Shown here: one piece after another, positions 23,712-31,257 of the stretch
How the letters are laid out: each line of letters opens with the position of its first letter
Position numbering within the stretch: the first letter of the stretch is position 1
DNA from: Deltaproteobacteria bacterium
GTDB taxonomy: Bacteria; Desulfobacterota; DSM-4660; Desulfatiglandales; HGW-15
Reading direction: 5' to 3'
Assembly (NCBI GenBank): GCA_020060215.1
Contig: JAGVAP010000126.1
Location: 1-43,250 of the forward strand
DNA: 43,250 bases
Program-made: the position numbers and the translations under genes
Notes under the pieces: generated by a model
Seen by the model: only the letters and a program-made list of their open reading frames with translations
The model's database searches: none
What the model was told of the DNA's origin: nothing

Positions 23712-24689
23712 ATGAAAGCCTTCAAGAGCAACAGCGACAAGCCTGCGTCACAGGAGCGACCCCCCTCGCTCCAGTACCTCCATGGGAAGCTCGATTCCCT
23801 GACGGACCTGCTGCTCGAGAAGGAGCGGCTCCTTCGCTGCCTAAGGGGGAAGGATTTCGGTCCCAGGATCACGGATCCGGAGGAGGCAGGCCGTTTTCTT
23901 TCAAGGATCTCGGAATGCACCCGGGATGTCCTGGGGGTCTCCGCCAAGGTGCCTGAGCCGGAACTCCAGTTGCGCCACAATCTCTCGAGACTGCCCAGGC
24001 AGACCCTGAAGTCCTACCTCTTCTTTGTGCCCCTCTGCCTGATCCTCGGCATTGCGACGGCGTCACAGGGATTCAGGACTTCGCTGACCTACCCCATCGT
24101 CTTCAGTGCATTGACCCTTCTCCTTCTCATCCCCCTTCTTGTGCATCGCCGGACCCGGCTCCATCTCGAGCACCAGTGCCACTATGTCAGAGCGAATGGG
24201 AAGGGGACCATCATGATGGATGAACTGGAGTCGATCCCTTTTCAGTCCTATCTCGCCCACGAGTACGCCCATCATCTCCTCTTCAGCCTGAGCGGCGAGC
24301 CGCAGGAAACCTGGACGAAAGAGGGATGGGCAAGACTGGTACAGTGGCGCGTCGTGAGCCGTCTTGCGGAAGAGGAGGGGAATCCGGCCTACCTTCACCA
24401 TGCCCTCTTCCAGATCGTGAGCGAGCTCAAATTCATCTGCATCCTTCTCGCCTGTTTTCACCACCGAAGACTCCCACGGAAGATCCGAAGGATTCGGACC
24501 CTCTACCACTCCAACCCGCTCTTCAGGCTCATCACAGGGACTCCGGGCTTCCATGCGGAGAGACTGCTGGAACACGCGCTGGGCACGGCCGTGTTTTTCC
24601 TCGATTGCCGCAAAGGGGCCGTCGACGAGGTCTACTGCCACCCTGAACTGCGCCGAATGAGCGTGGAAGGGGTCGAGGCGGCCCCTTGA
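23712..24689 (+). CDS. Membrane protein with gluzincin-like HExxH motif, function unknown
   Basis: A 325-residue protein not matching a family I can name. The N-terminal part (1-98) is charged and helical. Two adjacent membrane helices (101-117 and 126-144) follow. The C-terminal domain has HEYAH at 183-187, a zinc-peptidase HExxH motif, and 17 residues later W-T-K-E-G-W-A (201-207). The spacing and E-G-x-A context match the third zinc ligand Glu of gluzincin (MA-type) peptidases. The rest is helical with several His (residues 229-230, 250-251, 281, 288). The metallopeptidase role is an inference from this motif pair. The ATG at 23712 lacks a strong ribosome-binding site. It is divergent from dctQ and lies upstream of an exported hydrolase gene. 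Confidence 0.72.
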   Translation: MKAFKSNSDKPASQERPPSLQYLHGKLDSLTDLLLEKERLLRCLRGKDFGPRITDPEEAGRFLSRISECTRDVLGVSAKVPEPELQLRHNLSRLPRQTLKSYLFFVPLCLILGIATASQGFRTSLTYPIVFSALTLLLLIPLLVHRRTRLHLEHQCHYVRANGKGTIMMDELESIPFQSYLAHEYAHHLLFSLSGEPQETWTKEGWARLVQWRVVSRLAEEEGNPAYLHHALFQIVSELKFICILLACFHHRRLPRKIRRIRTLYHSNPLFRLITGTPGFHAERLLEHALGTAVFFLDCRKGAVDEVYCHPELRRMSVEGVEAAP

Positions 24690-24793
24690 CCCCCTCCAAA
24701 TTGACTTGCAGGTCACGGATGAATCCCGTAGAGTTCGGTCCGGAAACGAGGGCTGGTTTTCCAAAAAAATTCAGGAAGAGAGGAGAAACGTTG

Positions 24794-25522
24794 ATGAAAA
24801 GGATGAAGTACCTCGTCGGGGCTGTTTTGGTTCTGCTCTTGGGACTGCCTGCACACGGCTCTGCAGCAACCCTGACCGCCGAGCCAGAGGCCATTGACAT
24901 CGATCTGAAGCGAACCGCGGTGGTGGTGATCGACATGCAGAATGCCTTTGTCAGCAAGGGCGGAATGTTCGACCTGAGAGGCTTTGACGTCACCCCGACC
25001 CAGAAGATCGTGGAGCCCATCCAAAAGATCTGTGACGCCGCTCGCGCGAAGGGGATCAAGATCATCCACCTCGCCCATGTCCTGTCTCCCGATCTCCGGG
25101 AGGTGGGGCCTGAGTCGTCCTTCTGGTACAAGAGTGTGAAGATCTACCGGGAAGATCCTCGATGGAAGGAGAAGTTTCTGATCCGGGGCACATGGGGCTC
25201 CGAGATCGTAGATGCCTTGAAGCCGCAGCCTGGAGACATCTATGTGGAAAAGCCGAGGTTCAGCGCGTTCTTCGGCACAAACCTGGACGTGATCCTGAAG
25301 ACCTACAACATCAGGAACCTGATGTTCGTGGGGTGCGCCACCAACATCTGTGTCGAAGCTTCCATCAGGGATGCGGGTCAGCTGGGTTACTTCCCTGTCC
25401 TGATCAAGGATGCCGCCACCAACAACGGTCCTCCCTTCATGCAGGAGGCAACCATCTTCAATACCAAGCTCACCTACGGATGGGTGACGGACAGCGAGAA
25501 CTTCTTCAAGGCCGTCAAGTAG
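24794..25522 (+). CDS. Exported isochorismatase-family (cysteine hydrolase) protein
   Basis: A 242-residue member of the isochorismatase-like hydrolases, which cleave amides, ureido groups or vinyl ethers. The catalytic triad is visible: Asp47 in VVVIDMQNAF, Lys153 in VEKPRFSAF and Cys186 in GCATNICVEAS. The overall pattern resembles ureidoacrylate/N-carbamoyl hydrolases of the RutB type. Unusually, it begins with a good signal peptide (KRMKYLVGAVLVLLLGLPA, cleavage near GSAA), so it should act in the periplasm; most relatives are cytoplasmic. The ATG at 24794 follows GAGAGGAG. A GC hairpin follows the stop codon. The preceding gene encodes the HExxH membrane protein. Confidence 0.88.
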   Translation: MKRMKYLVGAVLVLLLGLPAHGSAATLTAEPEAIDIDLKRTAVVVIDMQNAFVSKGGMFDLRGFDVTPTQKIVEPIQKICDAARAKGIKIIHLAHVLSPDLREVGPESSFWYKSVKIYREDPRWKEKFLIRGTWGSEIVDALKPQPGDIYVEKPRFSAFFGTNLDVILKTYNIRNLMFVGCATNICVEASIRDAGQLGYFPVLIKDAATNNGPPFMQEATIFNTKLTYGWVTDSENFFKAVK

Positions 25523-25540
25523 CCGTGCAGCAGAATGCGA

Positions 25541-25568
25541 GAGGGGGCGCTGCGTCGCCCCCCCCCTC
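25541..25568. terminator. Bidirectional hairpin terminator candidate
   Basis: GAGGGGGCG (25541-25549) and CGCCCCCCCCCTC (25556-25568) form a strong stem with a 6-base loop, followed by GTTTCT. It lies between the convergent isochorismatase-family (plus) and OmpA-like (minus) genes and could serve both. Confidence 0.5.
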
Positions 25569-25572
25569 GTTT

Positions 25573-26061
25573 CTAGTCTCCCACCAACCTGATCTCCACG
25601 CGGCGGTTTTGCGCCCGACCCTGTTCGCTCTGGTTGTCTCCGACCGGTTTTTCCTTTCCGAAGGCGGCGATTCGAAGACGGTGCGCTTCGATGCCCTCGG
25701 AAGTCAGATACCGATGCACGCTCATCACTCTTTCTTGTGAAAGCTTGAGATTGTACGCATCGGAGCCTTTGGCGTCCGTATACCCCGCGAGCTCGATCGA
25801 CACGGTCGGGTTTTCTTTGAGAACCTTTACCGTCTCATCCAGGACGGCGATCGTCTTCGGCGTGAGGGCCGCTTCGCCGTAATCGAAGTACACCCATTCG
25901 AAGTTGATTTCATCGGCTTGAGGGGTCGGGGCCGGAGGAGGCGGGGCGGTCTCGGTGGATGGCGGTCCGCTCCTGGCGGGGAACCAGAGATTCAATGCAG
26001 CACATCCGGTGAGTAAGAAAAGGGAGATCGAGCAACAAAACGATGCGAGCCGAATCTTCAT
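25573..26061 (-). CDS. OmpA-family peptidoglycan-binding lipoprotein
   Basis: A 162-residue lipoprotein. The signal peptide ends in the lipobox L-T-G-C with Cys20, followed by a Pro-rich linker (~35-50). The OmpA-like domain (~58-160) has YFDYGEAALTPKTIAVLDE, the ELAGYTDAKGSDAYNLKLS block and the QGRAQNRRVEIRL end, including the Asp and Arg that contact diaminopimelate in peptidoglycan. It should tether the outer membrane to the wall, like Pal. No tol genes are nearby. The ATG at 26061 follows GAGGTG. Confidence 0.92.
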   Translation of the reverse strand: MKIRLASFCCSISLFLLTGCAALNLWFPARSGPPSTETAPPPPAPTPQADEINFEWVYFDYGEAALTPKTIAVLDETVKVLKENPTVSIELAGYTDAKGSDAYNLKLSQERVMSVHRYLTSEGIEAHRLRIAAFGKEKPVGDNQSEQGRAQNRRVEIRLVGD

Positions 26062-26619
26062 AAGCACCTCGATGGTGGGCAGCCAAGGGATAAGGGTTAC
26101 CGTTCAATTTTGCGAGAGCACCGCGCTCCGAACTTTGCAAGCGGCGCGCCATGAATCCCTTTATAGGCGTCAGGGCATTGGGATGAGACTATTTTTCGGG
26201 TGAGACCACTTTTGCGGGATCTCTCGGATGTATGGTTTTTCCTGCAACCGGTAGGGGACGGCGAGGAGGGTTTTTCGGACCAAGGGCTTGAATGGAAATG
26301 GATTGTCCAGTGCAGGGATTTTCCTGCACGATCCGGACGATCACGTCTTCAGGGGGACCGAGGGGGATTTCACGGTAGAGAAGCGCTGGACCCACCCCAC
26401 CACGATGCTTCTCCGGCAACCGGTGCCCCGATCGCGGTTTCATTATCCCGGTGGAGTCTGGAAGACGCGACCCCGGACGTCATCACTCGCAGGAGGGGAG
26501 TCTCTCTTGGGTGAAACCCTGCAAAATGGAGATCGATGAGCCGAAAAAGAGGTCAAAAAGAGCGGCCGTGGTAGCGCATCGCCCTACAGGGATCGACACC
26601 TCCTTCCGGTGAGATCGGT
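26062..26619. other. 560-bp gap without a recognisable gene
   Basis: Open frames here are short, overlap on both strands and have no family resemblance. I see no repeat, tRNA-like structure or convincing promoter, apart from the first ~60 bases, which are the upstream region of the OmpA-like gene. It may be a degraded gene beyond recognition. Confidence 0.5.
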
Positions 26620-27228
26620 TCAGCCTTTCTGTCCATTTCGAGGAGCGAGGCTCTGGACGCCGCTGGTGAAGAGTGCAATGATGGTCTCCGACAAACGGTC
26701 GGGATCGACCCGGCCCTTCGGGTCGTACCAGGAATAGATCCAGTTGCACATCCCGAGAAGGGAGAAGGTGACGACCGTCGAGATATCCTTGCCCGCTTCC
26801 GGGCCGAGGAGCCGGAGGACGACCCCCTTCACGGCGTCGAGGTAAAGCCGCTCCTTCTGCCGGATCTTCTTGAGGTGCCTCTGGGGGAGGTTGTTCGCCT
26901 CCTTCAGCAGAACGCGGGCCGCGTGCATGTGGCGGACGTAGGTGTCGACGTGGCGATGGACCAGGAGCGAGAGTTGGTCCTGCGGATCCTCGACGGCCGC
27001 GACGAGGTCGATGTCTCCAAGCACCCGGTCCATGAAGTCGGAGAGGATCGCGAACAGGATCTCCGTCTTGCTGTGGAAATAGTGATACATTCCCCCCTTG
27101 CTCAGGTTCGAGGCGCGGGCGATGTCTTCCATGCTCGTCTCCAGGAACCCGCGCGTGCTGAAAAGCTCGGCCGCCGCTTCCTTGACGTCGAGGACCCGCT
27201 TGTCGAGGGCCGCACCCTTGCGTCTCAC
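26620..27228 (-). CDS. TetR-family transcriptional regulator
   Basis: A 202-residue repressor-type protein. The N-terminal helix-turn-helix domain (12-58) has the canonical order AAELFSTRGFLETSMEDIAR, then NLSKGGMYHYFHSKTEIL. The C-terminal ligand domain (~65-200) is helical, with a CNWIYSWYDPKGRVDPD segment typical of FadR/KstR-like acyl-CoA-responsive members. The start is a GTG at 27228 behind a G-rich GGGGGTG. It is the last gene of the mutase operon, 18 bp after the B12-binding subunit. I infer that it controls the palindrome at 29521-29538 in its own operon's promoter. The ligand is probably the pathway's acyl-CoA. Confidence 0.88.
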   Translation of the reverse strand: MRRKGAALDKRVLDVKEAAAELFSTRGFLETSMEDIARASNLSKGGMYHYFHSKTEILFAILSDFMDRVLGDIDLVAAVEDPQDQLSLLVHRHVDTYVRHMHAARVLLKEANNLPQRHLKKIRQKERLYLDAVKGVVLRLLGPEAGKDISTVVTFSLLGMCNWIYSWYDPKGRVDPDRLSETIIALFTSGVQSLAPRNGQKG

Positions 27229-27246
27229 GTCCTCACCCCCCGGGGA

Positions 27247-27675
27247 TCAATGGGTCACCGCTGCGGCGCGGCTCCGCGCTCTCTTCACATGGGAGACGAT
27301 GAAGCGGACAATGGACTCGGAAGTGCTCTGGGGGGGGAAGACCTCGGCGATGCCCTTGTTCCTGAGCTCCTGCATCCGGTGGAGCGGAACGGTCCCTCCG
27401 CAGATGACGCAGACGTCCCCGAGGTTGTTCTTCCTGAGCAGATCCATCAGCTCCTCGATCTGGGTGTAGTTGGAGGCGTGGCTGCTGATCCCGATCACAT
27501 CCACATCCTCCTGCACGGCCGCCCGGACGATCATCTCCGGGGTCTGATAGATCCCCAGGTAAACCACCTCCATCCCTGCGTCCATGAGCATCCTGCACAC
27601 CACTTCGGCACCCGTGCTGTGTCCGTCGAGTCCGATCACCGAGATGAGAACCTTGATTGCCCGCGTCTTGTTCAT
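27247..27675 (-). CDS. Acyl-CoA mutase small subunit (B12-binding domain)
   Basis: A 142-residue cobalamin-binding protein, the separate small subunit of an adenosylcobalamin-dependent acyl-CoA mutase. The base-off/His-on signature is clear: D-G-H-S-T-G at ~20-25 with the Co-coordinating His. The Ser (GISSHAS, ~67-73) and the G-G loop (VICGGTVP, ~98-105) complete the binding site. The ATG at 27675 is used here; a GTG two codons upstream is equally possible. It follows the large-subunit gene after 171 bp on the same strand and is followed by the TetR gene. The split into large and small subunits occurs in isobutyryl-CoA and 2-hydroxyisobutyryl-CoA mutases and in some methylmalonyl-CoA mutases. 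No MeaB-type GTPase chaperone is in the window. Confidence 0.92.
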   Translation of the reverse strand: MNKTRAIKVLISVIGLDGHSTGAEVVCRMLMDAGMEVVYLGIYQTPEMIVRAAVQEDVDVIGISSHASNYTQIEELMDLLRKNNLGDVCVICGGTVPLHRMQELRNKGIAEVFPPQSTSESIVRFIVSHVKRARSRAAAVTH

Positions 27676-27846
27676 GTCCACCCCATGGCTTCCCTTTGAA
27701 ACCTCCACCTCTCGCGGAGGACCCGGAGAGGTTCTACCGATGCGGGATGAAAAAGGATCGTTTGAGGGGGTCCCCTGAGGCCACCCGCTCACTCACTGCG
27801 CGTACCGGCATGCGCCTGAGAGAGGAACTCTCTGCAACGTCAGGGT

Positions 27847-29475
27847 TCATCCGCCCGGTCCGAGATCGAATGGGCAATCGATCATCCCGAGAGGATCGTA
27901 AGCCAGCCCGCGCGCCTTCCGGATCACCCCGATGATCTCCCCCGCCGTGGCATAGGCCTTGACCGCCTCGATGATGGAAGGCATGAGGTTGTAGCGATCC
28001 TCCTTCTTTGCGTCCGAATAGAGCCGCGCGATCGTGCTCTGCAAGAGCGGGAGGTCCCTGGTCTTCTTCCATTCCCGCGTCCGGTTCGCGATGGCCTCCG
28101 AATCCTCGGCCTTCAGCTCCTGGATGGGGATCGGGAAGTCCTCTTCAGGGGGGATGACCAGCTCGTTGACACCGACGATCAATCGTTCTCCCCTCTCCAC
28201 CTCCCTTTGTTTTTCCTGGGCCGACTCCTTCAACATCTTCTGGATATATCCTTTCTGTACGGCCGCAATCATACCGCCCTGGTCCTCGATCCCGGCCCAG
28301 ATCCTGTAGGCCTCTTCCTCCACCCTGTCGGTCAGATACTCCACGAAGTAGGAGCCGCCGAGCGGGTCCACCACGTCCGTGACCCCCGTCTCATCCGCGA
28401 CGATGTGCTGCGTGTTGAGCGACATCCTCGCCGCGAACGGGGAGGGCTCTGCGTGGGCATTGTCCAGGCAGGCGTTGTCGATGGCCGTGCAGCCGGCCAT
28501 GGCGCCGGCCAGGGTCTGGATGGCGCATCGCGCGATGTTGTTGAGAGGCTGCTGAAAGGTCATGGCGCGGCCGGACGTGTGAACCGCAATGAGAAGCTGG
28601 CAGGACTTTTCCTTCCCGGCCTTGAACGTCTCTCTGGCCATCTTCGCCCACATCCTCCGGAGCGCCCTGATCTTGGCGATCTCCTCGAAGAAGCGCGACC
28701 CGACGCTGACCAGTTCATAGGGCAGGAGGGCGACGTCGTCGAAATCGAGGCCCCGCTCGCGGACCAGCAGTCCGCAGAGCTCCTTGAGCATCGCCATCTC
28801 CACGGCCAGCGCCTGTGCGTTGTTGCCGCCCGATTCCTGGAAGTGCTGGCTGAGGATACCGGAGCGCATCCGTATCTTGTGGCGGACAATGAACTCCGAA
28901 GAGTCCAGCCACAGTTTCAGGTTGAGATCCAGGGGCTGGGCGTCCGTCTGACCGAAGAGGTTGCAGAAGGGATATTCCGTGACGCTGCCGTGCACCTCGC
29001 TCAGCTTCACCCCCCGCTTCTCGGCCAGGGCAACGATATAGGCCAGTCGTATGGAGGACATCGCACAGGAACCCAGCAGGGTGATGGATTGCCCGGTCAG
29101 GGGTATTCCGTCCATCAGCTCCTCGAACTCGAGCAGGGACCCACCCGGCCACCCCAACAGGCCCGCCTCCTTCCTTCCAAGCGGATGATCCGGATCGATG
29201 GGCATGGCATTGGTCCTGTCGCAGATCACGAGCATCCCCCCCCGTTGCCCCATCTCGCGGTATCGCTTGAGCGCCTCGTTGGTCCGCCGGGAGGAGCCGA
29301 GGCCGGCGGTCATCCTCTGCGTCCATACGCGACTCCGGTACCCCTCCGGATGATAACCCCGGGAATAGGGATAGGTGCCGGGGTCGCCGAGATCCCGGTC
29401 GTAGTCGAACCCCTCGATATCCTTAGGCGTGTATACGGGTTTGATGGGAAGCCCGTAGTCCGTCTCCCGTTTCAT
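27847..29475 (-). CDS. Adenosylcobalamin-dependent acyl-CoA mutase large subunit, divergent specificity
   Basis: A 542-residue TIM-barrel subunit of the methylmalonyl-CoA mutase superfamily. It aligns along its length: TYPYSRGYHPEGYRSRVWTQ (34-53), SGILSQHFQESGGNNAQALA (205-224, with His211 in the position of the catalytic His244), WAKMARE, TSGRAMTFQQPLNN and DPLGGSYFVEYLTD. By recalled alignment to the Propionibacterium enzyme, its Tyr89 is His42 here and its Arg207 is Gln176. In methylmalonyl-CoA mutase these two hold the substrate and its free carboxylate; isobutyryl-CoA mutase has Phe and Gln. So the substrate probably lacks a second carboxylate. It starts at an ATG whose promoter and palindrome lie 46-94 bp upstream, and it leads an operon with the B12 subunit and a TetR regulator. 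Confidence 0.92.
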   Translation of the reverse strand: MKRETDYGLPIKPVYTPKDIEGFDYDRDLGDPGTYPYSRGYHPEGYRSRVWTQRMTAGLGSSRRTNEALKRYREMGQRGGMLVICDRTNAMPIDPDHPLGRKEAGLLGWPGGSLLEFEELMDGIPLTGQSITLLGSCAMSSIRLAYIVALAEKRGVKLSEVHGSVTEYPFCNLFGQTDAQPLDLNLKLWLDSSEFIVRHKIRMRSGILSQHFQESGGNNAQALAVEMAMLKELCGLLVRERGLDFDDVALLPYELVSVGSRFFEEIAKIRALRRMWAKMARETFKAGKEKSCQLLIAVHTSGRAMTFQQPLNNIARCAIQTLAGAMAGCTAIDNACLDNAHAEPSPFAARMSLNTQHIVADETGVTDVVDPLGGSYFVEYLTDRVEEEAYRIWAGIEDQGGMIAAVQKGYIQKMLKESAQEKQREVERGERLIVGVNELVIPPEEDFPIPIQELKAEDSEAIANRTREWKKTRDLPLLQSTIARLYSDAKKEDRYNLMPSIIEAVKAYATAGEIIGVIRKARGLAYDPLGMIDCPFDLGPGG

Positions 29476-29520
29476 GATGTTCCCCTCGGTTGAACGAGCC
29501 TTGCGGTTTGTCCTTGACGA

Positions 29521-29538
29521 AAACCGACTAGTCGGTTT
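29521..29538. promoter_or_regulatory. Perfect 18-bp operator palindrome before the mutase operon
   Basis: AAACCGACTAGTCGGTTT is fully self-complementary. It directly follows the -10 box of the minus-strand mutase promoter and covers the expected transcription start, a classic repressor position. It also sits about 90 bp upstream of the divergent MmgE/PrpD promoter. The TetR regulator encoded at the end of the mutase operon is the obvious candidate. The pairing is inferred from position and from the style of the site. Confidence 0.7.
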
Positions 29539-29539
29539 A

Positions 29540-29569
29540 TTTATAAGGGAGCGGTTCTCGTGCTGTCAA
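29540..29569 (-). promoter_or_regulatory. Strong promoter of the mutase-TetR operon
   Basis: On the minus strand a perfect TTGACA (29569-29564) is followed after 18 bp by TATAAA (29545-29540), 5 of 6 to consensus. The 18-bp palindrome begins one base further on. Confidence 0.7.
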
Positions 29570-29623
29570 GGGATTTCATGGAAAAGCCCCCGTTCCCTCG
29601 TCGGCGCGAGGGGTGAACAACCC

Positions 29624-29652
29624 TTGACACTGCGGTCCGGGTGGGATATGCA
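29624..29652 (+). promoter_or_regulatory. Promoter candidate for the MmgE/PrpD gene
   Basis: A perfect TTGACA (29624-29629) and a weaker TATGCA (29647-29652) are 17 bp apart. The gene's ATG is 69 bp downstream of the -10 box. It faces away from the mutase promoter 55 bp to its left, so both could respond to one regulator. Confidence 0.4.
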
Positions 29653-29720
29653 ACTTGACCGATGGACAGATCAAAACGTTCAGCCGGTGGTACACCATCC
29701 GGTCGGTCGCGGGGGATGTG

Positions 29721-31091
29721 ATGAACCTCGAACACGAACTCGTCCGGTTCGTCTATCGCACCTCTTACGACGATCTGCGGCCGGAAACACGGGCGATCAT
29801 CAGGAACCAGCTCCTCACGGTCCTCGGCACGACCATTGCCGGCTCCACACAGGCCGGCTGCCGAACCCTGCTCGATTTCTACCGTACCCAGGGAGGGAAG
29901 GCCGAGGCCACCGTCCTCATCCACGGCAGCCGCCTACCTGCCCAGAATGCGGCCCTCGTAAACGCGGTCATGGCCCGGGCCCTCGACTTTGACGACGCCC
30001 TCGCGCCGGGCGTGCATATCGGCGCCAGCACGGTGCCTTCGGCGCTCGCGGCCGCTGAGCTGCGGGGCGGCATCGACGGCCGCGAGTTTCTCACCGCCCT
30101 CCTCGTCGGCGCCGAAACAGGCGTCCGCCTCAACCTCACGGAGACCGCCTACAACGGACTGGATCCCACCGGGGTCTGCGCCGTCTTCGCATCCACCGCG
30201 GCCGCCGCACGGGTGCTCGGCCTCGGCATGGAGGAGACCTGGAACGCGCTGGCCCTGGCGTTCAACCGCGCCGGCGGTAGTTTCCAGAGCAACGTCGACG
30301 GCTCCCTGGCGGTGCGGGTGATCCAGGGGTGGGTGGCGGAATCGGGGGTGATCTGTGCGAGACTGGCCCAGGCCGGGATCACGGGGCCGAAGAACTTCCT
30401 GGGTGGCGTCTACGGCTACTACAACGTGTACGGGAAGGGGCTGGTCGACCCCGAGGCTGCCCTTGCGGAGCTGGGCCGCCGGTTCGACTGCGAAAAGATC
30501 CTGTTCAAGAAATACCCCAGCTGCGGCCTCACGCTGGGGAGCACGGAGCTCATCCTGGGGTTGATGCGTGCGCCCGAGGGGAAAGACCTCTCGGCCGATA
30601 CCGTGGAGAGGGTGGAGGTCAAGGTGCCCCCCTATACCCACAAGCTCGTGGGCCACCCCTTTGAGATCGGCGCCACCCCCAGGGTGAACGCCCAGTTCAG
30701 CATACGATACTGCGTGGCCAACGCGCTCCTCCGCGGCGGCTCCCGGCTGGCCCATTTCGAGGATCAGGCGATTCGGGATCCCAGGCTCCTGGAGCTCACG
30801 CGTCGTGTGGATGTGGTCGTGGACCCGGCCATGTCGGCCAGGGGCCACACGCCCGTGGACATGACCGTACGGACAAGGGATGGAAGGGATTTCCATCGCC
30901 GCATCGACATCGCGCCCGGTTTTCCGGGCAACCCGCTCACCGAGGATGAGCAGAAGGCGCGGTTCGCGGACTGTATTGCCTATGCCGAGAAACCGCTCGA
31001 CAAGAACAAGGTGGACGAGATCGTCCGGTCCGCAGCCCGCATCGGGGACCTGGGGGATGTGCGGGACCTGATTCCCCTGTTTCTGGCTTAA
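29721..31091 (+). CDS. MmgE/PrpD family protein
   Basis: A 456-residue member of the MmgE/PrpD fold, which includes 2-methylcitrate dehydratase, cis-aconitate decarboxylase and several enzymes of unknown substrate. Landmarks are the N-terminal helical domain with LTVLGTTIAGSTQAGCRTLL (~32-51), NAVMARALDFDDA (~80-92, with the conserved Asp pair), GAETGVRLNL (~128-137), KKYPSCGLTLGSTELILG (~262-279) and the C-terminal HTPVDMTVRTRDGR. Length is normal. The ATG at 29721 follows GGGGG; a TTG at 29655 is in frame but poorly supported. It is divergent from the mutase operon and followed 166 bp later by an acyl-CoA synthetase gene. The exact reaction is not determined; a dehydratase or isomerase of a polycarboxylate or its thioester is most likely. 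Confidence 0.87.
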   Translation: MNLEHELVRFVYRTSYDDLRPETRAIIRNQLLTVLGTTIAGSTQAGCRTLLDFYRTQGGKAEATVLIHGSRLPAQNAALVNAVMARALDFDDALAPGVHIGASTVPSALAAAELRGGIDGREFLTALLVGAETGVRLNLTETAYNGLDPTGVCAVFASTAAAARVLGLGMEETWNALALAFNRAGGSFQSNVDGSLAVRVIQGWVAESGVICARLAQAGITGPKNFLGGVYGYYNVYGKGLVDPEAALAELGRRFDCEKILFKKYPSCGLTLGSTELILGLMRAPEGKDLSADTVERVEVKVPPYTHKLVGHPFEIGATPRVNAQFSIRYCVANALLRGGSRLAHFEDQAIRDPRLLELTRRVDVVVDPAMSARGHTPVDMTVRTRDGRDFHRRIDIAPGFPGNPLTEDEQKARFADCIAYAEKPLDKNKVDEIVRSAARIGDLGDVRDLIPLFLA

Positions 31092-31257
31092 GACCATGCG
31101 CGACCGGGCCTGTTCTTCAAAAGAGCAAGAAACGGGACAAGTCTCCCTTTTTCCCTCTGCGCCCCTGTGCCCTCAAGCGAAGCGGGCGAGAGACCCCTTC
31201 CTTTCGATGCAATGAAAGCAAACATGATGTGCTCTCAGGAGTCACTGCGGAGGCCCC

